A stretch of DNA of 64,000 bases, from the NCBI GenBank assembly GCA_030524175.1, contig JAUNHC010000023.1, positions 1 through 64,000 of the forward strand. The letters run 5' to 3'. This DNA is from Eubacteriales bacterium (GTDB lineage: Bacteria > Bacillota > Clostridia > Lachnospirales > Lachnospiraceae). Position 1 is the first letter of the stretch. Each line of letters begins with the position of its first letter. The notes under the pieces are model-generated. The model made no database searches. It was not told where the DNA came from and saw only the letters and a list, made by a program, of their open reading frames with translations. This document shows positions 51,891 to 60,515 of this stretch, piece by piece. The translations under genes were made by a program, and so were the position numbers.

Positions 51891-52958
51891 ATGAAGAAAC
51901 AAGATGAGTTGTTGCTGTTGATTGCGGTCAGCGGTGAGCTGCCAACTGACTTAGCAGGTGTAATAATCGGCTCTGATTCTTATGCCGCAACTATCATAAC
52001 GCTGCTTAAGAAGGAGGGCTATATTTCTGTCAGGAATAAATCTGGATGTAAAGGTTATGTTCTGCGGATGAAGGGAAAGCGTTATCTGCTTCAGGAGTAT
52101 GAGACAGAGGTTGGCTATTTTTTACAAGGAGCTATTGAAACAAACCATGTGAAAAGTGAAGTGCAAAAGAGAATACGGCTGCATAGGATGAGCAAGGCAT
52201 GGGTCTTCCACTGGAAGATGGGTATCCCGATTTTCAGGAATAAAAAACCGAAATTATTCGGGAACCACTCTGAGATACGGGAGGGGGAAATAACAGCATA
52301 CTATGGGAGCTTGGAGTACAAAAATGGTGTTGATGCCATCAAGGGATCCAGAGCCTGTGGGATACTGATTACCGGGGAATCTGTGTATATCGTATATCAT
52401 ACACTTTCACAGAGAATGAAATGGGCAAAAAAAATGGAACGTGCTATGCGGAGCTGGACTGAAAAACAGGAGATGCGAAGCGGAAGCATGCGCCCAACTG
52501 AGGCAGTCATTATTGGTGACAGTATGGATTTTATTGGAGCATTGTTGGAAAGTGATGGTGGTATCCGCAAAAATCTGTTTCTGGTTGATGATGTATATGA
52601 TAAATATTACTATTTGCCTATGTCTGAAGAATCCTATGTGCAAATGATGCTCCTGACAAGTCAGAGTAAAAGGAAAATGCTCTGTCAGTTTTTAAACAGG
52701 ATTTTGTATAAAAAGGAGAATAAGGAATACGCTGTCAATGCAGGAACTGATGAAAATGGACATCCAGTGTATTTCTGTTATGAATTGGAGCTGCACCATT
52801 TGCTCCGTATAAAACAAGATATGGGATGGAACCGAAAGGGAAGCATCCTATGTCTGGAATATCAAAGAAAAGCATTGGGGGCTTTTTTTGGAGAGGAGGT
52901 GAAGTATATTGAAATCGCATCACATAAAGTAATGCAGTATCTGAAACAGGAAGGGTAG
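51891..52958 (+). CDS. Winged-helix element protein, possible relaxation or replication helper
   Basis: The product is 355 residues. Residues about 10-70 form a winged helix (DLAGVIIGSDSYAATIITLL, then KEGYISVRNKSGCKGYVLRM). The remainder resembles nuclease- or relaxation-type helper proteins of elements only in layout; no catalytic motif is clear. GAAAGGATG precedes the ATG. It lies between the DUF6100-like and DUF6017-like genes, so a role in DNA processing is plausible but unproven. Confidence 0.5.
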   Translation: MKKQDELLLLIAVSGELPTDLAGVIIGSDSYAATIITLLKKEGYISVRNKSGCKGYVLRMKGKRYLLQEYETEVGYFLQGAIETNHVKSEVQKRIRLHRMSKAWVFHWKMGIPIFRNKKPKLFGNHSEIREGEITAYYGSLEYKNGVDAIKGSRACGILITGESVYIVYHTLSQRMKWAKKMERAMRSWTEKQEMRSGSMRPTEAVIIGDSMDFIGALLESDGGIRKNLFLVDDVYDKYYYLPMSEESYVQMMLLTSQSKRKMLCQFLNRILYKKENKEYAVNAGTDENGHPVYFCYELELHHLLRIKQDMGWNRKGSILCLEYQRKALGAFFGEEVKYIEIASHKVMQYLKQEG

Positions 52959-53000
52959 TAATGACTGCCCCTCCAAAACCGGCCGGAGGAGGTGTCTGCT

Positions 53001-54020
53001 ATGCAAAATCCTAATCCATTTGAAACCGGCAGCCCTGCAGTTGACAAAATGAGCCGCCTGCACATATCTGGAAATATCATACCAGTCACGTGGTACAAGA
53101 CAATCCGGAAAGATACGGGAAAACCAAACCTGAATGCTATCATTATTCTTGCAGACGTCGTATATTGGTACCGTGCGGTAGAAGTCAGGGATGAATTAAC
53201 TGGACAACTAATAGGCCTAAAGAAAAAATTTCATTCTGACCTTTTGCAGAGGAGCTATCAGCAGATATCCGATCAGTTTGGTATATCGAAACGGGACGCC
53301 ACCAATGCAGTGGTCGAACTAGAGAAGATTGGGGTGATCCGGCGTGTTTTCAGGACTTTGGAAATTGGAGGGCAATTAGTCCCAAATGTTCTGTTTCTGG
53401 AATTGAATGTAGAGATACTGGAGCAGCTGACATTTCTGGAACAGGATGCAGGGAGTGGAAGACTGCAGGAAAAAAGCAGGTATCCACCGGAAATGAAAGG
53501 GGTATCCCCTAAATGGGGGAGGGGTATCACTGAAATAAGTGAGACGGTCTCCCCGCAATCTGTGAGAGGTACCACTCAAATCAGAGAAACAAATACAGAG
53601 ACTACTAACAAAGAATATGATACACAGAGTCCTATCATCTCTTTTCAGGAAACGGTAGCAGGGATAAAGCAGCAGGTAGCCTATGATGCTTTGAAACATG
53701 ACCATCCACATGACCAAAGGCTTGATGAAATCGTTGGAATCATAGCGGACATTATGGTATCTACTGCTGGGAACATACGAGTCAATAAGGAAGATAAACC
53801 AGCTGAAATAGTGAAAGCACAATTTGCAAAGCTGGATATGCAGCATATCGAATATGTGCTTAGATGTATGGAAGAGGCAAACACGAAAGCCCGCAACATC
53901 CGGGCAGTGCTGATCACTGCATTATATAATTCAGTTAATACAATCAGCAATTATTACGAAAATCTGGTTCAGTATCATATGAGGTGTGGGATAGAGGAGG
54001 AGGTGAAAGAAGAGAATTAG
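53001..54020 (+). CDS. Replication-initiator-like/DUF6017 domain protein
   Basis: The product is 339 residues. The N-terminal 150 (IIILADVVYWYRAVEV, QQISDQFGISKRDATNAVVE) form a helix-turn-helix like plasmid replication or phage initiator proteins. A linker follows, then a C-terminal domain (QRLDEIVGIIADIMVSTAGN, ARNIRAVLITALYNSVNT) matches DUF6017 as I recall it. GGAGGAGGTG supports ATG 53001. It probably binds element DNA and starts or assists replication. Its stop overlaps the VirD4 start region. Confidence 0.7.
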   Translation: MQNPNPFETGSPAVDKMSRLHISGNIIPVTWYKTIRKDTGKPNLNAIIILADVVYWYRAVEVRDELTGQLIGLKKKFHSDLLQRSYQQISDQFGISKRDATNAVVELEKIGVIRRVFRTLEIGGQLVPNVLFLELNVEILEQLTFLEQDAGSGRLQEKSRYPPEMKGVSPKWGRGITEISETVSPQSVRGTTQIRETNTETTNKEYDTQSPIISFQETVAGIKQQVAYDALKHDHPHDQRLDEIVGIIADIMVSTAGNIRVNKEDKPAEIVKAQFAKLDMQHIEYVLRCMEEANTKARNIRAVLITALYNSVNTISNYYENLVQYHMRCGIEEEVKEEN

Positions 54021-55929
54021 TCAAAAAAATACACAAGTATGGGAGAAATCGGTAGGAATTTTTGGGTTGCTGCTCTTGGCTTTGTTTGTCGGAGGATTTT
54101 TGGAACAGCTTTTTTCTGATTCTACGATTACGCTGAATCCCCTTAATTGCATATACCATGGTTTAGCATCGGCAAACGGGCTGAAATGGTCTTGCAGTGC
54201 TCTTGTATTGTTTGGCGGCGTTGCAGGAATGATCATTTGGCAGGGGAAAGGTAAAGGGAACCATGATGAGCGGAATTTTGACGTTTCTGAGCAGGGAACC
54301 TATGGAACCTCTGGATTTATGGAAAAAGAGGAGCGGGACAGGGTCTTACAATCTGATAAGACAGCAGATAAGGTAGAAGGGGTTATTTTTGGAAAAGATT
54401 TGCAGGATGACACGATCCTTAGCCTGCCGACAAATTCAAGACTCAATCGAAATTTTGCAGTATGCGGCTCACAAGGCAGCATGAAGTCCCGAGCATTCGC
54501 AAGAGTGATGGCGCTTCAGTGTATCAGACGTGGGGAAAGCATTTTTGTAACAGACCCCAAGAGTGAATTGTATGAGGATCTGGCAGCCTATTTAAGAAGT
54601 CAGGAGTATGTTGTCAAGCAACTGAATCTGATTGACCTGATCCATTCGGATGCCTGGGACTGTTTGGCAGAAATAGACGATGGAAACTTAATTGATGTCT
54701 TTTGTGATGTTGTCATTCGGAATACCACCGACAAATTTGATCATTTTTATGATAATACTGAAATGGACCTGTTAAAAGCACTGTGTCTGTATGTGTATAC
54801 GGAGTATCCGCCAGAGAAGCGTACCTTTCCAGAGGCTTATAAGTTACTGATCAATAAAAGTGTTGAGATGTTGGATTCCATTTTTGAGCGGTTGCCTGTA
54901 GACCATCCGGCGAGAGGACCGTATCAATTATTTGCAAAGGCAGAAAAAGTAAAAGGTAATGCTGTGCTGGGTTTGGGAACCAGACTCCAGATTATACAGA
55001 ATAAATTGGTGCAGCAGATCATCAGCCATAAGGATATTGATTTAACCCTGCCGGGGAAGAAAAGAAGCGCGTATTTTTGTATTACATCCGATCAGGATTC
55101 TACATTTGATGTACTCGCGACTTTGTTTACGTCATTTTTGATCATTAAACTGGTAAGGTTTGCAGATCGGACCAAAGAGCGCAAATTGCCAATCCCAATG
55201 AATCTTATTTTGGACGAGTTCCCGAATATCGGCGTAGTGCCTGATTTTAAGAAAAAGTTGGCAACGGCAAGAAGCAGGGCCATTGGGATTGCAATTCTAT
55301 TTCAAAACATTCCCCAAATGCAAAACAGATATCCTGACAACCAATGGGAAGAAATCCTTGGAGGCTGTGATTTTTCCATCTTTCTTGGATGCAATGACAT
55401 GACCACTGCAGAGTATTATAGTGCACGAACTGGGGGGATCACAGTGGAAGTTTCTTCTATCCGAAAAAATTACAATACCATAAGAGCTACCAATTATGTA
55501 CCAGAGTATACGGAATCCTCTTCTGTGGGAAAAAGAGAGCTCTTAATGCCGGATGAGGTGCTCCGATATCCACTAGACCAGGGCCTGCTCATCATAAGAG
55601 GGCAGAAAGTGTGTAGATTTCGCAAAATGGATTATACACTGCATCCGGACGCAAAACATTTAGTGATGGAAAAAGTGGAGGAGTATATTCCAAAATGGTA
55701 TGAACCGTGGGTCAATAGCCAGAAAACTACTCTCCATCCGATTCAAAAAGAGGGGGAGACAGAATTAGTAGAAACACCAGACGAACAGGACATAAGAGAA
55801 GAAAAAGAGAGTCCACCACTTATGCTGGATGTTGAAGTAAAAAAGACAAATAAAAGAACCATGACTGGCAGGCAGGACCATGAGGAAGGGAAGATAACAA
55901 AAGTAGAAGATTTGTTTCTCAACATGTAA
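54016..55929 (+). CDS. VirD4/TraG-type coupling protein
   Basis: The product is about 637 residues. Two N-terminal helices (SVGIFGLLLLALFVGGFLEQ and a second near 60-75) are followed by an ATPase with Walker A-like GSQGSMKSRAFA (near 150), KSELYEDLAAYLRSQEY, and Walker B PMNLILDEFPNIGVV (near 395). It delivers the DNA-relaxase complex to the channel. The frame is open to 54007; ATT 54016 would give (M)SQKNTQVWEKSVG, while the first standard start, TTG 54067, would cut into the first helix. Confidence 0.9.
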   Translation: MSQKNTQVWEKSVGIFGLLLLALFVGGFLEQLFSDSTITLNPLNCIYHGLASANGLKWSCSALVLFGGVAGMIIWQGKGKGNHDERNFDVSEQGTYGTSGFMEKEERDRVLQSDKTADKVEGVIFGKDLQDDTILSLPTNSRLNRNFAVCGSQGSMKSRAFARVMALQCIRRGESIFVTDPKSELYEDLAAYLRSQEYVVKQLNLIDLIHSDAWDCLAEIDDGNLIDVFCDVVIRNTTDKFDHFYDNTEMDLLKALCLYVYTEYPPEKRTFPEAYKLLINKSVEMLDSIFERLPVDHPARGPYQLFAKAEKVKGNAVLGLGTRLQIIQNKLVQQIISHKDIDLTLPGKKRSAYFCITSDQDSTFDVLATLFTSFLIIKLVRFADRTKERKLPIPMNLILDEFPNIGVVPDFKKKLATARSRAIGIAILFQNIPQMQNRYPDNQWEEILGGCDFSIFLGCNDMTTAEYYSARTGGITVEVSSIRKNYNTIRATNYVPEYTESSSVGKRELLMPDEVLRYPLDQGLLIIRGQKVCRFRKMDYTLHPDAKHLVMEKVEEYIPKWYEPWVNSQKTTLHPIQKEGETELVETPDEQDIREEKESPPLMLDVEVKKTNKRTMTGRQDHEEGKITKVEDLFLNM

Positions 55930-55948
55930 TGATATGGGAGGTGTATTG

Positions 55949-56281
55949 TTGGAAGTAACTGTTAATTCCTTGGTCAGATATGGATTTTTAAAGATTTTAA
56001 AAGAGGAATTCAATATCCATATAAAAGAAGAGGAATTGGATAGGATAGAGCTGGCCAGATGCTGTATTTTTATATATGACAGTCCAGAGGACTTTTATGA
56101 ATCTACCGGCTGGGCAAGGGATAATCCGGATGCCAGTGATTTTTCTTATCTTTTGGAACAAAAAATCTGTAGTGTGATACAAGGAAAGGTTTGGTATTTT
56201 TCACAGCTTTATTATGAAGACGGGGTAAAAAGGCTGTTATCAAATCGAGCTGGAAATGCGACTACATTGCGGCAGCAATGA
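55949..56281 (+). CDS. Hypothetical element protein, 110 residues
   Basis: TTG 55949 with GGGAGGTG upstream gives (M)EVTVNSLVRYGFLKILKEE. The protein is mixed helix and strand with no recognised domain; an earlier ATG at 55934 lies inside the ribosome site. It closes the VirD4 transcription unit. Confidence 0.6.
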   Translation: MEVTVNSLVRYGFLKILKEEFNIHIKEEELDRIELARCCIFIYDSPEDFYESTGWARDNPDASDFSYLLEQKICSVIQGKVWYFSQLYYEDGVKRLLSNRAGNATTLRQQ

Positions 56282-56283
56282 AA

Positions 56284-56373
56284 TTGACAATATACATTGT
56301 ATAATTTAGAATAGTATCTGTAAAATAATGACAAGGCACAGAAGGCAGCCAGAGGGCTGTTTTTTTGTGCCTT
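56284..56373 (+). promoter_or_regulatory. Promoter and leader terminator 3
   Basis: -35 TTGACA (56284-56289) and -10 TAGAAT (56307-56312) are 17 bp apart. The leader has an inner hairpin, GCAGCC-AGAG-GGCTGT, and seven Ts (56345-56366). An outer AAGGCACA (56333-56340) pairs exactly with TGTGCCTT (56366-56373). The inner hairpin acts as a terminator; the outer pairing encloses it. Confidence 0.8.
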
Positions 56374-56391
56374 TTTCTAAGGAGGAGATTT

Positions 56392-57369
56392 ATGGCAGAA
56401 GTGAAGAAAACAAAAAAAGGAAGTGCGGCCGTGGATACAGAGACCAGCATCCCAAAAGCAGCCCTGGCAAATGGAATCCTGACCATTGAGGTGGATACTC
56501 ATGTGGAGACGTTGGAAGAAAAGGAAGATGCCAGATGGCACCAATTACTAAACGCGCACCGTACCAGAAAAATCCTGACCGGGCAGCTGGGCGGTATTGA
56601 ACGGCTGGAGAGCGGCTGGGTGGTGGCGATTACCTATTATAATGGCTTTCGGATCATCATCCCAATGGATGAGATGATGATTAACCTGACTAGAGACGGC
56701 AGAGAAAATGCGGATACACTGAACCGGCAGACGAGAATCGCGAACAATATGCTGGGATGCGAACTGGATTTTATCATCAAGGACCTGGACAGTGAGACCA
56801 GGAGTGTGGTGTCATCCAGAAAGGACGCCATGCTTAAAAAGCGGCAGACCTTTTATCTTCCGGAAAATGAAGGAGAAGAGCCGATGCTCTATCCGGGAAG
56901 AATCGTAGAGGCAAGGGTGATTGCCGTGGCACAGAAAGTGGTCCGGCTGGAGGTGTTTGGTGTGGAGATTTCAGTTAGGTCCCGTGACATGTCTTGGGAG
57001 TGGATGTCTGATGCCAGTGAAAAATTCCATGTAGGTGATCTGGTGTTAGTATCCGTCAATAAAATCAATATCCACTCCGTTGAGGATATTGACATAGCGG
57101 TAGATGCAAAAAGTGCGACGGCAAACATTAATAAAGATAATTTGAAGAAATGCGTCCGTCAGGGTAAATATGTAGGAACCATTACAGATGTGTATAAAGG
57201 TACTTATTTTATGCGGCTCAATATCGGGGTCAATGCAGTTGCACATTCCTGCAATATGTCATCACTTCCAGTTAAAAACGATGAGGTTGGGTTTGTTGTT
57301 ACACGGATCAATGATAATTATGAGGTGGCGGAAGGAATCATCACCCGATTGATCAAGCATAATGGATAA
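56392..57369 (+). CDS. S1-like RNA-binding domain protein
   Basis: The product is about 325 residues from ATG 56392, which has AAGGAGG upstream. A charged N-terminus leads to an alpha/beta part (TRKILTGQLGGIERLESGWV), then two S1/OB-like segments (LYPGRIVEARVIAVAQKVVR and RQGKYVGTITDVYKGTYFMR). Such proteins are often annotated as S1-like in conjugative elements. Alone behind a terminator leader, it might bind RNA and take part in element gene control; that is a guess. Confidence 0.65.
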   Translation: MAEVKKTKKGSAAVDTETSIPKAALANGILTIEVDTHVETLEEKEDARWHQLLNAHRTRKILTGQLGGIERLESGWVVAITYYNGFRIIIPMDEMMINLTRDGRENADTLNRQTRIANNMLGCELDFIIKDLDSETRSVVSSRKDAMLKKRQTFYLPENEGEEPMLYPGRIVEARVIAVAQKVVRLEVFGVEISVRSRDMSWEWMSDASEKFHVGDLVLVSVNKINIHSVEDIDIAVDAKSATANINKDNLKKCVRQGKYVGTITDVYKGTYFMRLNIGVNAVAHSCNMSSLPVKNDEVGFVVTRINDNYEVAEGIITRLIKHNG

Positions 57370-57455
57370 AATGCAGATTTTTAGCATTCTGAGTTTAGAA
57401 CTGGGGCAGAAATCAGGCAAAGAGGTCGTAAAAGAAAAATATTTTTTGTTAACCC

Positions 57456-57494
57456 GAAATACTGTTGACTTATAAAAACCAGATTGTTTACAAT
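57456..57494 (+). promoter_or_regulatory. Promoter sharing the 17-bp box of the ParM operon
   Basis: GAAATACTGTTGACTTA (57456-57472) is identical to 36423-36439. -35 TTGACT and -10 TACAAT (57489-57494) are 18 bp apart, the same geometry as upstream of the ParM-like gene. It drives the zinc-finger and membrane protein genes. Confidence 0.65.
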
Positions 57495-57542
57495 ACAGGG
57501 ACAGAAGCAGAGATGGGACGAATTGAGAAAGAAGGGATATAT

Positions 57543-57974
57543 ATGAAAAAAAAGAAAAATCCTCGTAATGGTATGCGTTGCCCCTATTGTGGTCGTCCAG
57601 TTCAGATTCGCCCTGCATCCTATGTTTATGGGAAGGACAATCTGGACCCAGAGAGCTATCTTTATGTTTGCAATGGATACCCGGCTTGCGACGCCTATGT
57701 TGGAGCTCACAAGTCCTCATTACAACCTATGGGGACATTAGCAGACAGTGAGCTTCGTCATAAGCGGATTGAAGCCCACCGGGCACTGGATGAAATCTGG
57801 AAATCAGGGTGCATGACAAGATACGGAGCATATGAGTGGCTGCAAAATAAATTATGCCTTAGAAAAAAAGATATGCACATAGCCATGTTCTCTATCTATT
57901 TTTGTCAGGAAACAATTAAAGAGTGCAGAAAATTCATGGAAATGAAGCAGAAGGGAGGTGGTATAGGTACATGA
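57543..57974 (+). CDS. DUF3268-type zinc-finger protein
   Basis: The product is 143 residues from ATG 57543, which has AGAAGGGAT upstream. MRCPYCGRPVQIRPASYVYG and LYVCNGYPACDAYVGAH supply four zinc cysteines in the pattern of the zinc-finger-containing family PF11672. The C-terminal part is helical. Members are common in element and phage DNA; the role is unknown. Confidence 0.8.
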   Translation: MKKKKNPRNGMRCPYCGRPVQIRPASYVYGKDNLDPESYLYVCNGYPACDAYVGAHKSSLQPMGTLADSELRHKRIEAHRALDEIWKSGCMTRYGAYEWLQNKLCLRKKDMHIAMFSIYFCQETIKECRKFMEMKQKGGGIGT

Positions 57975-58008
57975 GAACAGTAAACAGTATAAAAAAGAGG
58001 GGGAGAAG

Positions 58009-58659
58009 ATGCGGCTAAAAGCGAAAGAAGATGATATTTTCAATATGATGGACAGACGTGATCTGTATCTGATTGGTATCGTACTTTGCTGTATTGCCGC
58101 TGGAGTTACTGGTTATCTGCTGTCAAGATACATCTGCTGGGATCTTTTATACTTATCTGCAGCACTCTTTTTTGGAATCCTCTTTCTGATGGTCAATACG
58201 ATACGCATCAGCCGAAGGATCATGGAAGCAAACCAGTGCTATATGCAGTTAGAAGAAAACTGTCTGGTTGTGCTTCAGCCGGAAAAAAATGGACATTATG
58301 AGTCCTGCCGCATCTACTACGATGAAATGGACAAAATTGTTGAGGGCAGCAGGAGAGGAATTCCAGAATTTTATATTGTCATCAAAGATGTAGAAAACAG
58401 AAAAAGCTTTATGCTTCTGGATGACGAGGAGGAAGAGAGGCTCATTTTTTGTGTCCGCTCTTTAGGATATGATATTAATGAATTCCGGGAGTTTTATCGA
58501 AAACTAAGATGGCAGGTTCCTGGTAAGGTACGGATCATAGGAACCAAAAGACAAGAAACATGGGATTTGAGAAAATCACATGTAGGAATCTGTATCGTTA
58601 TGGGGATGGCGTTCACCTACATTGTTCCTAAAATCATCGAGGTCATGGGATTATTTTAG
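58009..58659 (+). CDS. Membrane protein with PH-like internal domain
   Basis: The product is 216 residues. Two helices near the start (LYLIGIVLCCIAAGVTGYLL and LLYLSAALFFGILFLMV) are followed by a beta-rich domain (CLVVLQPEKNGHYESCRIYY) of YcxB/PH type and one C-terminal helix. GAGGGGGAGAAG precedes the ATG. It is 35 bp behind the zinc-finger gene. Its function is unknown. Confidence 0.6.
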   Translation: MRLKAKEDDIFNMMDRRDLYLIGIVLCCIAAGVTGYLLSRYICWDLLYLSAALFFGILFLMVNTIRISRRIMEANQCYMQLEENCLVVLQPEKNGHYESCRIYYDEMDKIVEGSRRGIPEFYIVIKDVENRKSFMLLDDEEEERLIFCVRSLGYDINEFREFYRKLRWQVPGKVRIIGTKRQETWDLRKSHVGICIVMGMAFTYIVPKIIEVMGLF

Positions 58660-58671
58660 AGGAGGATTAAA

Positions 58672-59316
58672 ATGAGATGGTACACAGCAATTGGAATGAA
58701 AACTGTCCGTGGGGATGGGAAATTTTATGTAAAGACAGACGGTGAAGAAAAGATGCTTACAGATATGGAAGCTTATCTGTGGTGTGCTCTTTTATGGTCA
58801 ATTGTTCCAGAAGATACGATCTATAAAAGAATGAGAAAGATCCTGTGTCTTACCTTTCCTGGAGAAAATAAAGGAGGAGACCAGGAGGAGTTTCGGTATT
58901 GTCTCCGCAGGCTTTGCACCCGTGGGCTAGTTGCCTGGGTAGAAACGGAAAATAAGAAAGAGGCAGAAATCAGTTTATTTAAGGAAGCATTGGTCGAAAC
59001 GCGGCTTTCCTCATTCAGGGAACGCCTTTCAATGTTTCTAGTAAGTCTGATCAGCGGATATGGCGTCCCTCTTTCCTTACGGGCATTAAGAGGCGACCCG
59101 CTAAAGAAACAGAATAAAAATTTACTAAATAACCTGCGTGAGCGTGGTGAAATAGCTGTATATCTGGAAGATATTCGAAAAGACGGTTTGGATTCAGGAA
59201 AAAATAATACTGAAATTATAAATCTACAAAGAAAGTTCATATCAGATATTGCAGAACTACATACCAAAAAAGTTCTGTTGATCCAAACCGTCAAAAAGGA
59301 GGGGTATGAAATCTGA
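58672..59316 (+). CDS. Hypothetical element protein, 214 residues
   Basis: The product opens MRWYTAIGMKTVRGDGKFYV. The pattern EMLTDMEAYLWCALLWSIV-like helix then RYCLRRLCTRGLVAWVETEN suggests a winged-helix or DNA-binding half, and a basic helical C-terminus follows. It starts 12 bp after the previous gene with GAGGAGG and overlaps the next gene by 11 bp. No family was recognised. Confidence 0.6.
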   Translation: MRWYTAIGMKTVRGDGKFYVKTDGEEKMLTDMEAYLWCALLWSIVPEDTIYKRMRKILCLTFPGENKGGDQEEFRYCLRRLCTRGLVAWVETENKKEAEISLFKEALVETRLSSFRERLSMFLVSLISGYGVPLSLRALRGDPLKKQNKNLLNNLRERGEIAVYLEDIRKDGLDSGKNNTEIINLQRKFISDIAELHTKKVLLIQTVKKEGYEI

Positions 59317-59809
59317 TCAAAAATGGATAGAAAAGGCAGTGGCTTTTATCAACAGGAAGCTGGACAGCATCCATAATATACCGCCCGTCTTAGCAGACAG
59401 GACACTTAAAACAAGTGCCCTGTCTTTTCTTTTTCTGTTTGTAGGATGTTACATGGGCAAGCAGATGAAATCTACACAATTTCTAATCTGCTCTGTTGCA
59501 ATCAGCATCTACGGGTTTGTACAGGCGTACCGGATGCTGCGGACTGCAGAGAAAAAAGAGTATGAGACGCTCATTGGAACCATCTATGAAATAAAAGGAC
59601 GGCACCTGCCTGGCAGGACATATAAAGTCCGAATCAGGATGGAGGATGGTAATGTGTCCCAGCTTCTGATGGATAAGCGGCATAAACTGCAGGTAGGGAA
59701 GAAATACCGTTTTTATTTTAGTAACAGACAAGAGGTACTGACTGGAATCAAAGACATTGATGCTGCATTAAACATAGATTCCTTTTACGGTTTCGAAGAA
59801 ATTGAATAG
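59306..59809 (+). CDS. Small membrane protein, DUF3592-like
   Basis: The product is 167 residues. Two helices (TSALSFLFLFVGCYMGKQM and FLICSVAISIYGFVQAYRM) lead into a small beta barrel (TLIGTIYEIKGRHLPGRTYK), similar in layout to DUF3592 proteins. AAAGGAGGGG supports ATG 59306. It is the last gene of the zinc-finger operon. Confidence 0.55.
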   Translation: MKSDQKWIEKAVAFINRKLDSIHNIPPVLADRTLKTSALSFLFLFVGCYMGKQMKSTQFLICSVAISIYGFVQAYRMLRTAEKKEYETLIGTIYEIKGRHLPGRTYKVRIRMEDGNVSQLLMDKRHKLQVGKKYRFYFSNRQEVLTGIKDIDAALNIDSFYGFEEIE

Positions 59810-59823
59810 GGTGGGGAGATACA

Positions 59824-59870
59824 GGCATGGTTCGATTCCATGCCGCCTTATTTCGTGTGGCGCCAACACG
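59824..59870 (+). other. Two hairpins upstream of the cold-shock gene, one like a tRNA T-arm
   Basis: GGCATGG and CCATGCC (59824-59844) form a perfect 7-bp stem around TTCGATT, which fits the T-loop consensus. A second hairpin, CGTGT-GGCGCCA-ACACG, covers 59854-59870. No complete tRNA surrounds them. They may be a structured leader of the cold-shock mRNA. Confidence 0.6.
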
Positions 59871-59914
59871 AATTATTGAAAACAATTAACTAAGTTTAGA
59901 AAAGGAGAGACATT

Positions 59915-60157
59915 ATGGCAGACAAAAAGGGAACAGTAAAATGGTTCAGCGCAAGAAGAGGATATGGTTTTATAGAAGATGAAGAAGGCATGGATTACTT
60001 TGCCCATTTTTCGGAAATCCAAACGGATGGTTTCCGGAAGTTAAGAGCCGGGCAGCAGGTCACGTTTGAGGAAGGGGAAGATGCGAATGGCCGAAGCCTG
60101 GCGAAATGCATACAGCCAGAACCTGTGGAGTCAGAGGAAGCACCTGCGGAAATGTAA
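59915..60157 (+). CDS. Cold-shock domain protein (CspA family)
   Basis: The product is 80 residues. [20 protein letters not shown] and [20 protein letters not shown] carry the RNP1- and RNP2-type RNA-binding strands. The acidic tail is longer than usual. AAAGGAGAG precedes the ATG. It melts RNA structure and can act as an antiterminator in other bacteria, which is notable beside terminator-controlled leaders. Confidence 0.93.
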   Translation: MADKKGTVKWFSARRGYGFIEDEEGMDYFAHFSEIQTDGFRKLRAGQQVTFEEGEDANGRSLAKCIQPEPVESEEAPAEM

Positions 60158-60196
60158 AAATGCCATCAGTAAGCGCTTAAAGATTTAATATCAAAT

Positions 60197-60242
60197 AATG
60201 CTGGGGTCTTTGTAAAGCCAGGCTCCAGCATTCCAATTGGAA
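60197..60242 (+). other. Hairpin after the cold-shock gene
   Basis: AATGCTGG (60197-60204) pairs with CCAGCATT (60235-60242), extendable by two pairs. It has no T-run. It probably marks the 3' end of the cold-shock transcript. Confidence 0.45.
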
Positions 60243-60270
60243 AATAATACTATATATAGTGATTGATTTG

Positions 60271-60473
60271 TTGACAATGGCTATATATTGTGATAATCTT
60301 ATAGTGAATTAAATTTATACAGGCTTTCCGGAAAAACGGCAGCCGGTAAATTAATTTTGTTCTGGCATTTGCCGGAAGACAATATTTAGCGCAAGACGCT
60401 GCAAACAGTAAAAGTCATAAAAATTAGGAAGACACAAAAAGTAGAAAGAATCTTTTTGGGTCTTTTTTTTGTG
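60271..60473 (+). promoter_or_regulatory. Possible promoter and leader terminator 4
   Basis: TTGACA lies at 60271-60276 with GATAAT 15 bp later, a weak match. The leader ends in GACACAAAAAG (60431-60441) paired with CTTTTTGGGTC (60452-60462) and eight Ts. CACAAAA can instead pair with TTTTGTG (60467-60473). The layout matches the three other leader terminators. Nothing coding was seen between 60300 and 60430. Confidence 0.65.
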
Positions 60474-60515
60474 CTTTTACGAAAAAAAAAGAAAAGAAAG
60501 GAGGAAACGAATGAA

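Noticed and set aside
59820-59900. tRNA gene
   Set aside because: Only a T-arm-like hairpin is present; acceptor, D and anticodon arms could not be built around it.
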